A DNA stretch of 29,932 bases from assembly GCA_964583845.1 (NCBI GenBank), contig CAZOXG010000009.1, positions 1 to 29,932 of the forward strand, in the 5' to 3' direction. Origin of the DNA: JBAWVR01 sp964583845. Its GTDB lineage: Bacteria > Patescibacteriota > Minisyncoccia > Phycocordibacterales > GWA1-40-21. The position numbers and the translations under genes are program-made. The notes beneath the pieces were generated by a model. That model was not told where the DNA came from, searched no databases, and worked only from the letters and a program-made list of their open reading frames with translations. Below, one piece after another: positions 7,156 through 14,604 of the stretch (position 1 is its first letter; each line of letters begins with the position of its first letter).

Positions 7156-7872
7156 CTAAATAATATTTCCACCTTTTAAATAATTTTGACGTAATACCTC
7201 TGGGAATTTTTCAATCGCGTAGCGTAAAGCTGTGCGGGGCATAGTTTTGTAATGTTTATCCAAAAATTTCTTTTCTGTCATAAAGGATTTTTTACCAACC
7301 TCACGCAAAGTCCAGCCGACGGCTTTGTGTATCAAATCATGTTTATCATGTAGCAATACCTCAGCCAATTTTAAGGTGTCGGCATAATCACCTTTTCGAA
7401 TAAAATACATGGTAGAAATAATGGAGATACGACGAAGCCACAGGTTTTTAGACTTTGCCCATTTATAAAGCTGAGTACGAGGACGTTCAAAAAGATAAGC
7501 GCCAAAAATATGCGGAACAGTACAATCAACTAAGTCCCAATTATTTAAACTTTCAAGATTTTGGATTAACATTTCATAAACCTTTTTCTTTTCTTCAGTA
7601 TCCCCTTTTTGATATTTTTTTACTAAAATTTGCTGAGCGGTAAAACGTCCTTCGTGATATTTAGACTTTAAAAGTCTATTAACTTCCGACAATGACATCT
7701 GCCAATAAGCAGAGACCAGGAGGCGTTGTTTAGGAACGTAAATACCGAGAAAAACATCTCCCTCACCATATTGCCCTTTCTTGGTCTGAAAAAACCATTG
7801 TAAAAGACTAGCGCGAGTAGGATCGGCTATGGATTGGAGTTCTTTGAGTAATTCGCTGGCAGTTAAAATCAT
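7156..7872 (-). CDS. AlkD-family DNA alkylation repair glycosylase
   Basis: A 238-residue HEAT-repeat DNA glycosylase of the AlkD/DNA_alkylation family (PF08713), which removes alkylated bases such as N3- and N7-alkylpurines by base excision. Motifs seen: 'GDVFLGIYVPKQR' (38-50), 'NNWDLVDCTVPHIFG' (110-124), where Trp112 and Asp116 correspond to the catalytic Trp/Asp of Bacillus AlkD, and 'HKAVGWTLREVGKK' with Trp187, the second active-site tryptophan. Length is normal. It has no SD, and a TAATAT -10 with TGC extension lies nine bases before the ATG, giving a near-leaderless message. A dispersed repeat lies just upstream. Confidence 0.9.
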   Translation of the reverse strand: MILTASELLKELQSIADPTRASLLQWFFQTKKGQYGEGDVFLGIYVPKQRLLVSAYWQMSLSEVNRLLKSKYHEGRFTAQQILVKKYQKGDTEEKKKVYEMLIQNLESLNNWDLVDCTVPHIFGAYLFERPRTQLYKWAKSKNLWLRRISIISTMYFIRKGDYADTLKLAEVLLHDKHDLIHKAVGWTLREVGKKSFMTEKKFLDKHYKTMPRTALRYAIEKFPEVLRQNYLKGGNII

Positions 7873-7903
7873 GTGTTTCTAATATTAGCATTATTCTCTT
7901 TTC

Positions 7904-7989
7904 TGTCATCCCTGCACAGGCAGGGATCCATCTTTATATGTATTAAGACTTACTCTGATTCCTGGATCCCCGCATTCGCGAGGATGACA
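7904..7989 (+). repeat. Dispersed palindromic repeat, copy A (long centre)
   Basis: Starts TGTCATCC and ends GGATGACA, with an internal hairpin in each arm (CCTGC/GCAGG and CGC/GCG types). The arms match copies at 10320, 18798 and 24361, but the centre is longer here (86 versus 63 bp). It lies between the P-type ATPase stop and the AlkD start. Confidence 0.8.
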
Positions 7990-8008
7990 ATACAGGAGAT
8001 AAATAACA

Positions 8009-9889
8009 CTAGACCTTCTTAAAATACAACTTAAACACTCTAGTTGAATTAAACAGTGGGATGAAGTCGGTCAAGAAGTTATACATCGAAGCGCCTGTTG
8101 GTGCCAAGACATAAGTTAAAACCAAGACTAAACCAACAGCATTTGATATTCCCCATAACCAAAAATCCTGATTGGAAATATGCATGACGTATTTGGAAAT
8201 TTTTATTAACTCTGGCAGCTTGGAAAAATCATCTTTCATGAGAACAATATCAGCTGACTCAATCGCTGCATCCAAACCGATACCCCCCATAGCAATTCCT
8301 ACGTCAGCCAAGGTAAGTGCGGCTGCATCGTTAACACCATCACCTACCATGACCACTTTACGACCTCCCTGCTGAGCTTTTTTGATAAAATCAAGCTTCT
8401 GCTGAGGCAGTAGGCCAGCATGGAACCCAGTTAAACCGATTGTGTCAGCAATACGTTTCGCTACTAATTCATTATCACCAGTAAGCATAATAATTTCCTC
8501 CACTCCGGCCGATTTTAGTGCTTTTATCTCTACTTTCAAACCAGTCTTCAATTCATCTGCTAGAACAAAATACCCTAAAACAGTCTGACCCACTCCAATT
8601 ATCGTAACATTATAACCAGAAGTATTTTCAGCCAAAATCTTACCTTTGATTTGGTCATTTATAGACAAACCAAATTCCTCTGCAAAAGTAAGCTTACCCA
8701 TCATATATTTTTGGCCGTTCATATCCGCAATTAAACCCTTACCAGGTAATTCTTGAACCTTATCTGGGGTGTTTTTTTCTTCACAATGACCATCACAGGC
8801 GTATTTGAAAATTGTCTTAGAAATCGGGTGATCAGACATGGAAGACAACATCGAACCAATACCCAAGTTCTTATCTCTCAAACTTTCATCCACACTTACA
8901 AATCTCTCAACCTTCAATTGCCCTTTAGTCAAAGTTCCTGTCTTATCCACAAAAATTGTTTTGACATCACCCAAAACTTCAAGATAGCTAGCCCCTTTAA
9001 TAATAATACCCTTCTTGGCGCAGAAACTAATTGCTGTTAAGAATGTCAGTGGTACCGCCACCGCCACATCATCGGCACAAACCACCAAAAGAATAGCTAA
9101 AACCATCAATAAATTTCCTGTAAAAGCATAAGCCAGTATTGAGCCGAAGAATACCGTAAATAAATACCAAGTCGCAAATTTCTCCGCCGAGGTATGAATA
9201 TCCGGCTTATCCATCTGAGCCTCCTCCACCATTTTAATTATTTTCTCTAAGGTTGTCTCACCCGCTACTTTTTCAGTTTTAATTATCAAATTACCAGAAG
9301 TAACCAAGGTTGAACTGAACACCTTGTCATCTGTTTTTTTACTTACCGGCATTGACTCACCAGTCAAAGATGATTCATCCAAAGTTGCCTCACCTGAATG
9401 AACAACACCGTCCACCGGTATGCGTTCACCAAGATCCACCATAACCAAATCACCAAGCAAAACTGCCTTTGGCTCCACTTCTAAAATATGATCACCTCGT
9501 TTTACGCGAATTTTGTGTGGTTTTAGTTTAAGTAGAGCATCAATACTATTGCGGGCTCGCTTTTCATTATAAGACATAAAAATACGAGCCGAGGTCAACA
9601 TGAGGTTAATGAAGACCGCTGCCACCCATTCACTAGTGAGAAGTGAAAAGACCAAAGCCACCGCAGCCAAGAGATCAACAGAAATCTTGCGATTAATAAC
9701 AGCAATGTAGGCACTATAGATAACTGGGATTGTTCCGATTATGGCCGAAGTGAAAAGAAATATATTCGGTAGATTTGTATTGACCAAAAAATCAAAGTAG
9801 GCCTCCAACAAGCTCAAAACTAAAGCAAACAAAAGCAGGCCCAATAAAACTAAATCAAATTTATCTAAAAAATATCGAAGTTTGGACAT
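8009..9889 (-). CDS. P-type ATPase, P1B-like (heavy-metal type) with atypical CADD motif
   Basis: A 626-residue cation-pumping ATPase. In order: membrane helices, actuator domain with TGES (176-179), two helices around 'VVCADDVAVAVP' (269-280), phosphorylation site DKTGT (Asp315), the P1B-style His-Pro pair 'SDHPISK' (354-355), hinge GDGVND (516-521) and a final membrane pair. There is no N-terminal HMA metal-binding domain. The HP motif and overall layout are P1B, but the membrane CPC/SPC signature is replaced by CADD, so the ion is unknown. 'CDGHCEE' (365-371) in the nucleotide domain could bind metal. ATG 9889 is chosen because TATAAT ends six bases upstream; the frame extends to 9985 but would cross a terminator. 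Confidence 0.85.
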   Translation of the reverse strand: MSKLRYFLDKFDLVLLGLLLFALVLSLLEAYFDFLVNTNLPNIFLFTSAIIGTIPVIYSAYIAVINRKISVDLLAAVALVFSLLTSEWVAAVFINLMLTSARIFMSYNEKRARNSIDALLKLKPHKIRVKRGDHILEVEPKAVLLGDLVMVDLGERIPVDGVVHSGEATLDESSLTGESMPVSKKTDDKVFSSTLVTSGNLIIKTEKVAGETTLEKIIKMVEEAQMDKPDIHTSAEKFATWYLFTVFFGSILAYAFTGNLLMVLAILLVVCADDVAVAVPLTFLTAISFCAKKGIIIKGASYLEVLGDVKTIFVDKTGTLTKGQLKVERFVSVDESLRDKNLGIGSMLSSMSDHPISKTIFKYACDGHCEEKNTPDKVQELPGKGLIADMNGQKYMMGKLTFAEEFGLSINDQIKGKILAENTSGYNVTIIGVGQTVLGYFVLADELKTGLKVEIKALKSAGVEEIIMLTGDNELVAKRIADTIGLTGFHAGLLPQQKLDFIKKAQQGGRKVVMVGDGVNDAAALTLADVGIAMGGIGLDAAIESADIVLMKDDFSKLPELIKISKYVMHISNQDFWLWGISNAVGLVLVLTYVLAPTGASMYNFLTDFIPLFNSTRVFKLYFKKV

Positions 9890-9895
9890 GGAGAT

Positions 9896-9901
9896 ATTAT
9901 A
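9896..9901 (-). promoter_or_regulatory. Consensus -10 box, leaderless start of the P-type ATPase
   Basis: TATAAT on the minus strand ends six bases before ATG 9889, so the start codon coincides with the expected transcription start. Confidence 0.6.
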
Positions 9902-9925
9902 CCCCGAAAAATAAAAAATATATAA

Positions 9926-9969
9926 GAAAACACCTCGCCGAAAGCAGAGAGATGCTTTCCAGCGAGGTG
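9926..9969 (-). terminator. Strong intrinsic terminator of the 67-aa orphan
   Basis: CACCTCGC pairs with GCGAGGTG and the inner GGAAAGCA/TGCTTTC arm extends the stem, about 16 bp in all. On the minus strand it is followed by TTTTCTTATATATTTTTTA. It separates the orphan from the ATPase promoter. Confidence 0.9.
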
Positions 9970-9972
9970 TGT

Positions 9973-10176
9973 CTACCAAAGACAAAAGCAGGCTTCAAGA
10001 CGAGCGAGTTTGTTATGTGGTACAATTGGTGTATTCTTGGCCATGCAGTCACCAACCTTTATTCCGGTAGACTTTTTGGTTGTTTTGATATAAACCCAGC
10101 GATTTTTTGAACGACTCCAGCAAACCAAACCGCTGCCTTTAGCCCTCCAGATAGCAACGTCTTTCATCTTGTTCAT
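9973..10176 (-). CDS. Hypothetical protein, 67 aa, orphan class
   Basis: Not recognised. A small basic protein, 'MNKMKDVAIWRAKGSGLVCWSRSKNRWVYIK' in part, with four Cys (including the ending 'ACFCLW') and several Trp. It has no membrane helix. The start is ATG 10176 because AAAGGG lies seven bases upstream; the open frame reaches 10209. A near-consensus promoter and a very strong terminator make it one of the clearest independently transcribed units in the window. Cys pairs could bind metal or form disulfides, which cannot be decided here. Confidence 0.7.
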   Translation of the reverse strand: MNKMKDVAIWRAKGSGLVCWSRSKNRWVYIKTTKKSTGIKVGDCMAKNTPIVPHNKLARLEACFCLW

Positions 10177-10249
10177 GGCTTTACCCTTTCGTTTTGATTG
10201 TCTAACCACAGCACCATGCTATGATCGTGTACTCATTAAATTCTCATAA

Positions 10250-10278
10250 AGTATAGCACCGTTTACTGTATTTGTCAA
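10250..10278 (-). promoter_or_regulatory. Strong sigma-70-type promoter of the 67-aa orphan
   Basis: On the minus strand TTGACA (10273-10278), a 17-bp spacer ending GGTGC and TATACT (10250-10255). The predicted leader is about 67 nt and ends in SD AAAGGG (10184-10189). Confidence 0.85.
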
Positions 10279-10319
10279 TAGCGGTATATATGTCTTAAAA
10301 TAAGGGTATTTACCTTTTC

Positions 10320-10382
10320 TGTCATTCCTGCGTAGGCGGGAGTCCAGGATTAAGATGGGTCCCCGCATATGCGAGGATGACA
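10320..10382 (-). repeat. Dispersed 63-bp palindromic repeat, copy B
   Basis: Read on the minus strand it starts TGTCATCC, has the central ATCTTAATCCTGGA and ends GAATGACA, the same as copies C and D with a few substitutions. It is inverted relative to them. Confidence 0.85.
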
Positions 10383-10445
10383 ATGCGGGGATAGGTGGAC
10401 GGATGACATTTGCGATAGGAAAGGTCTTAAATATTTGCAGGCTTA

Positions 10446-10493
10446 TATTCGTTTATTTCGATTCGTAGCATTCGTTCATTCGTAGATTCGTAT
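10446..10493. repeat. Degenerate ATTCGT short repeats
   Basis: ATTCGT occurs five times in under 50 bp (for example ATTCGTAG and ATTCGTTC), with a related ATTTCG between them, immediately after the PIF1 stop codon. No terminator hairpin is seen for PIF1 here. Confidence 0.6.
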
Positions 10494-10494
10494 A

Positions 10495-12150
10495 CTACTG
10501 CTGTGGCAATACAAAAAGTCTAACAACCCTAATCTCTTCATACGTCACCCCTGCACCGAGTTTGTTCTTTATGGGTGCGAGGCGATAATCACGGTTTTCA
10601 CTATACAAATCTTTGAAACACGCGAAGATTTTTTTAAATTTACTGGCGGACACTTCTTTTTGTAAATAATGCAAACTAGACGAACCGTTAACTGCCACAA
10701 TTTTTTCTAATTGTTCTAAAATAGATTCGACTTTGACATCACGCTCTTTGGCCATTTCTTTGATAGACATTTTTTTTTCTACCAATTCAGCCACTTCTTC
10801 CATGGCGGATTTCTTGTGAATTTTTTCTTTCTTACTAGGTTTAATTTTCTGCAAGAAATCGGCAGTAAGTTTCGCCTTGGTATCGGCCGACATCTTTCTG
10901 AGCGCCGACGCTTGTTGAATAGATAGACGGCGCATTTCTTCGTCTACCAACAAAATTTCCTCGCTGACCTCAAGAGCAATTTTGTTAAGTCCTAAAAGTC
11001 TCAACCCGCCCAGAGTGCGTACACGCGATAAAGCCACATAACCCATACCCTTTTCAAAAGATTTGGACAAATCCACCTCCACGGCATCCAAGGACATACC
11101 CTGACTCTTGTGCACAGTAATTGCCCAGGCCAAACGCAAAGGAAACTGTTTAATTTCCGCTTTGATCTTGCCATTTTCTTCAATCGTCCAGCTCGCTGGT
11201 TCCACCCGGATCAATTTACCATCAGCAGTTCGAACAGTCGGACCAAAATGGTCACACTCGGCCACAACACCCAAGGTGCCGTTTACATAACCGACTTCGT
11301 AATTATTTTTTACAAACATCACCCGTGAACCAACCTTGAGACGAAGCTTCTCTGGTGAGAGACAACTTTTTTTCAACAACTCAACTAACTTATCAGCACC
11401 CTTACTAGTCATTTCATAAACATAAGTTTCGCGATCAATTTTAGCCAACTCAGTATCATTTAAAACATCCACATCCGAGTTGTGTGTATGTAAACGAGTT
11501 GGTTCAATGTCACAGTCAGGAGTTTTACAATAGCGACGCTTTAGGATGTTTATAATATCTTCATCGACTTCGGCACTACGAATAGCATTGAGTACGCGCA
11601 AAAAATCCTGATCATGTTGACGATGTTGTTCCTCTAAATAGCAAATATGTAAGTTGGCATTTTTCCAAGCTTCGGATGAGAAAGCAAACAAAGTTTCTGG
11701 TTCACCAAAACGAGTTACTGGTGGCAATTGAAAAAAGTCACCACACAAAACAATCTGCACACCGCCAAACGGTAAGTCATTACGTTTAAAATGTTTAAGA
11801 ACTTTGTCCACCAAATCCAAGCGGAAATGATGCATCATGGAGATTTCATCAATGATGAGGACTTTGGCGTGTGCTAGGCGCTTGTAGAGATACTGGCGCG
11901 ATTCTAACTCGTCTAAATCATACTCTGTGAGGTCATTTCTAATACCAAGGCCGGACCAAGCGTGAATCGTCACACCACCCATATGAGTCGCCGCCAAACC
12001 AGTGGAAGCGGTAATACCAACATCTACCTCATGTTCTTTGAGATATTTTATATATTCATTTAGCAAATGAGTTTTACCCGAACCAGCTGGTCCTGTAATA
12101 TACGCATTGTGCCCCATTTTGAGAATTTCCAACGCTTCCTTTTGAGTCAT
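10495..12150 (-). CDS. PIF1/RecD-like superfamily 1B DNA helicase with C-terminal HTH region
   Basis: A 551-residue ATP-dependent 5'-3' DNA helicase. Motifs: Walker A 'GPAGSGKT' (20-27), 'TASTGLAA' (48-55), Walker B 'IIDEISMM' (99-106), 'GDFFQLPPV' (137-145), 'EEQHRQ', 'VGSRVMFVKN' (273-282), the UvrD_C_2-type motif 'VHKSQGMSLD' (346-355) and motif VI 'GYVALSRVR' (370-378). The last 110 residues hold a basic linker and a helical domain ('MSIKEMAKERDVKVESILEQLEKI') of the helicase-associated HTH type. PIF1 helicases unwind G-quadruplexes and forked substrates in replication and repair. TATAAT ends six bases before the ATG, so the gene is likely leaderless. No SD is present. Confidence 0.92.
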   Translation of the reverse strand: MTQKEALEILKMGHNAYITGPAGSGKTHLLNEYIKYLKEHEVDVGITASTGLAATHMGGVTIHAWSGLGIRNDLTEYDLDELESRQYLYKRLAHAKVLIIDEISMMHHFRLDLVDKVLKHFKRNDLPFGGVQIVLCGDFFQLPPVTRFGEPETLFAFSSEAWKNANLHICYLEEQHRQHDQDFLRVLNAIRSAEVDEDIINILKRRYCKTPDCDIEPTRLHTHNSDVDVLNDTELAKIDRETYVYEMTSKGADKLVELLKKSCLSPEKLRLKVGSRVMFVKNNYEVGYVNGTLGVVAECDHFGPTVRTADGKLIRVEPASWTIEENGKIKAEIKQFPLRLAWAITVHKSQGMSLDAVEVDLSKSFEKGMGYVALSRVRTLGGLRLLGLNKIALEVSEEILLVDEEMRRLSIQQASALRKMSADTKAKLTADFLQKIKPSKKEKIHKKSAMEEVAELVEKKMSIKEMAKERDVKVESILEQLEKIVAVNGSSSLHYLQKEVSASKFKKIFACFKDLYSENRDYRLAPIKNKLGAGVTYEEIRVVRLFVLPQQ

Positions 12151-12156
12151 AGGAAG

Positions 12157-12184
12157 ATTATACAGTTCAAAGAGTAAATCTCAA
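12157..12184 (-). promoter_or_regulatory. Promoter with leaderless start, PIF1-like helicase
   Basis: On the minus strand TTGAGA, a 16-bp spacer and TATAAT (12157-12162), then exactly six bases to ATG 12150. Confidence 0.7.
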
Positions 12185-12217
12185 AGCGAAATATTGGAAC
12201 GCGACCGAGACTTATAT

Positions 12218-12330
12218 TCCGTCTTTGCGAGACGGACAAGTATTCGAACCCGTCGTGCTAATCCAGACTTCAGCCTTAGGTTTTAGTACCTTTAAGATTC
12301 CTGGATTGCTTCGCTACCGCTCGCAATGAC
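12218..12330. repeat. Intergenic hairpin and divergent half-repeat
   Basis: TCCGTCT (12218-12224) pairs with AGACGGA (12230-12236). Further right, 12289-12330 holds TTCCTGGATTGCTTCGC...CGCAATGACA, which resembles one arm of the 63-bp repeat family but with a different palindrome. A T-loop-like stretch near 12245 was examined and does not form a tRNA. Confidence 0.45.
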
Positions 12331-12375
12331 AAAAACTGGATGGCAATTAGCAAAGCTAATTGCCATCCAGTTTTT
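12331..12375 (-). terminator. Very long-stem terminator of the efflux operon
   Basis: A 21-bp perfect stem (AAAAACTGGATGGCAATTAG plus C, and its complement) with a 3-nt loop lies after the stop of the EmrB-type gene. Flanking A and T runs make it usable in both directions. Confidence 0.9.
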
Positions 12376-12407
12376 TTGCTTATATATATTAATTCCTTAT
12401 ACCTCCC

Positions 12408-13895
12408 TTACTCCACATGAACCTTAATATCCAACCTCTCATTTTTTATCTTTATAAAATACGCTAGGAATCCACCAATTATAACTATAACTGAAGCTAT
12501 AACGAATACGGTACTAAAAGAAGCTATTTGAGCTTTAAGAGCCACTAAAGCTACAAACTCTTTGTAATTATCAGCTGTTTTTACAAGTAAATTACTTTGA
12601 CCAGCTATAGACATCAAATGTGAGTCCATAGAGTTACTCTGTATAGTTCCAAAAATTGCAATACCAAAAGCCCCAGCAATATTTCTAGCCAAAGCTAGTA
12701 CCGATGAAGCCACACCAATCTCACTTTCCGGCACTGCCGAGGCAACTACACTCGTTCGCTGAGCCATACCTAAACCGAGACCAAAAGCCATAATCGAAAG
12801 CGGATATATCACATCCCAGGCAGTCGAACGAGCATCTAAAAAAGAAAACAGATATAGTCCAATACCAGCAATAAAAGTACTAATCATAATAATAAATCTT
12901 GCTTGAACTTTACCAACAAAAGCACCACCTATTGGTGAAGACAAAACAAACATCAGAGCCATCGGCATAAATAGATATCCAGTTTGAGTAGCATTGTACC
13001 CAAGGTAAGTTTGCACAAATACCGGTATGAGAAATATGGCCCCAATGAAGCCCATAAAGACGACAAAGTTATTTATAATTGTAGAGACAAAAATATTATT
13101 TTTAAAGAATTTCAAGTCAACAATCGGATCTTCGGCATTGTGTTCAGTGTGAATAAACCAACCTAAAAATAGGGCGATCAAAAAATAACAAATCATACTA
13201 TTAGAAGACATCCAACCCCAATCCATACCTTTATCTAAAACAAGTACTAAGGATGAAAGTGTTATACCAAGCAAGGTCGCCCCCCACCAGTCAAAAGCCT
13301 TTTTAACCTGACCAGAAACTGATTCGTTGATAAAAGTAGTCGCCATAACTAGACCAACTATTCCAACTGGTAAGTTAATTAAAAATACCGAACGCCAACC
13401 AAAAGTATCAATCAATGGTCCACCGAGCAATGGTCCAAAAACTGAAGCGGCCGCAAATGAAGACGACCAAATACCTAGTGCTTGAGCTCGCTCTTTGCCT
13501 TTAGTAAAAGTAACGGCAATAATTGCCATCGCGGTTGGGTAGTCAGCTGAACCGGCAATAGCTTGAATAATACGAAAGATAATCATGGAGCCTAGATTCC
13601 AAGCTAAACCAGCCAAAACTGAGCCTAAAATAAAAACAGAAAAACCGATAATATATACCTTTTTACGCCCGATTGTATCCCCCAACTTTCCCCATACCGG
13701 TACAAAAATAGCATTGGCAATAATATAGGCCGTTGCAATCCATCCCGCCGAAGACACAGTAATGCCAAAATCTTTGATAATGTCTGGCAAAGCTAAATTT
13801 ACAATTGTTTGATCGAGACGTCCCAAAAATGTTCCCACTATAACTGTTAGTAGCACTAGCCATTTGAAATGTTTATGGGAAGCGTATTTGGACAT
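12408..13895 (-). CDS. EmrB/QacA-type MFS drug-proton antiporter (DHA2 family, 14 TM)
   Basis: A 495-residue major facilitator with about 14 membrane helices, as in the DHA2 family. Visible motifs are 'LDQTIVNLALPDIIKDF' (motif D1-like, TM1), 'GKLGDTIGRKKVYIIGF' (motif A, loop 2-3) and 'GPLLGGPLIDTFGWRSVFLINLPVGI' (motif C and following). It exports hydrophobic drugs in exchange for protons. ATG 13895 is preferred; a TTG at 13901 would add two residues. It is the last gene of marR - adaptor - adaptor - emrB, starting 7 nt after the preceding stop, and is followed by a very strong terminator. No SD is present. Confidence 0.92.
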   Translation of the reverse strand: MSKYASHKHFKWLVLLTVIVGTFLGRLDQTIVNLALPDIIKDFGITVSSAGWIATAYIIANAIFVPVWGKLGDTIGRKKVYIIGFSVFILGSVLAGLAWNLGSMIIFRIIQAIAGSADYPTAMAIIAVTFTKGKERAQALGIWSSSFAAASVFGPLLGGPLIDTFGWRSVFLINLPVGIVGLVMATTFINESVSGQVKKAFDWWGATLLGITLSSLVLVLDKGMDWGWMSSNSMICYFLIALFLGWFIHTEHNAEDPIVDLKFFKNNIFVSTIINNFVVFMGFIGAIFLIPVFVQTYLGYNATQTGYLFMPMALMFVLSSPIGGAFVGKVQARFIIMISTFIAGIGLYLFSFLDARSTAWDVIYPLSIMAFGLGLGMAQRTSVVASAVPESEIGVASSVLALARNIAGAFGIAIFGTIQSNSMDSHLMSIAGQSNLLVKTADNYKEFVALVALKAQIASFSTVFVIASVIVIIGGFLAYFIKIKNERLDIKVHVE

Positions 13896-13902
13896 AAACA
13901 AT

Positions 13903-14595
13903 TTATTTATATATTGTTATTTTCGCCGACATTCCATTTTTTAGTTCTGGATATTTTGAAATTGAATAGCGGACTTTTATATCAAATTTTTGGATTTCTC
14001 TTTTATCGGAAATGTTAAAGACAACATCGCCGGTGTGATTTGTATCACTTACTTCATCAACAATTCCTTCATAAACTTTAGATCCAAATGTATCCACCGT
14101 AAAAGTTACTACTTGACCCACTCTTATATCCCTGAAACCCTTATCTTCATCAATCGTTCCAACCACACGCAAATCAGCTGGATTAATAACAGTAACAATG
14201 GGTTCGCTTTTACCAAATATTTTACCAATATTATTTCTCACGTTGATGATCTGAGAATTTTCTTTTGTCTTGATTAATTCAGAACCTACACGAGCCAAGA
14301 CTGTATTGGCCGGAACAATATCACCATCTCTAACATAAACTTCGTTTAAGACCCCACCATTAATGGTAGAAATATCAACTGTCGAAGCCAAAATTTGTGA
14401 TTTATCAATCTGGATAACTTTACTGGATATAAATAAGTATATAAATGCAGCAAAAACTACTGCCAGAGTTAAAAGTCCAACACTAAAAAAGATTTTCTTA
14501 TCCTTCTTAATTTTTGACAAAATATTTCCTTTAACAGAATTTTTGTTATAATCGTCGGTCTTAATTTGTACCTTGTCTTGAATGTTTTCAGTCAT
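13903..14595 (-). CDS. Short EmrA/HlyD-type membrane fusion adaptor
   Basis: A 230-residue HlyD-family protein. It has a cytoplasmic N-terminus, a membrane helix (about 36-57), a lipoyl-like half ('ILASTVDISTINGGVLNEVYVRDGDIVPANTVLARV') and a beta-barrel part ('DLRVVGTIDEDKGFRDIRVGQVVTFTVDTFG') ending in 'ELKNGMSAKITIYK'. EmrA of Proteobacteria is about 390 aa and carries a long coiled-coil hairpin between the lipoyl halves; here that hairpin is reduced to a few residues. Position next to the EmrB-type gene makes it that transporter's likely partner. The ATG is 9 nt after the previous stop, with no SD. Confidence 0.82.
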   Translation of the reverse strand: MTENIQDKVQIKTDDYNKNSVKGNILSKIKKDKKIFFSVGLLTLAVVFAAFIYLFISSKVIQIDKSQILASTVDISTINGGVLNEVYVRDGDIVPANTVLARVGSELIKTKENSQIINVRNNIGKIFGKSEPIVTVINPADLRVVGTIDEDKGFRDIRVGQVVTFTVDTFGSKVYEGIVDEVSDTNHTGDVVFNISDKREIQKFDIKVRYSISKYPELKNGMSAKITIYK

Positions 14596-14604
14596 ATATT
14601 TTAA

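Noticed and set aside
12218..12290. Possible tRNA (TTCGAACCC-like T-loop)
   Set aside because: The would-be T stem does not pair, no acceptor stem or anticodon arm can be drawn, and a simple hairpin explains the symmetry.
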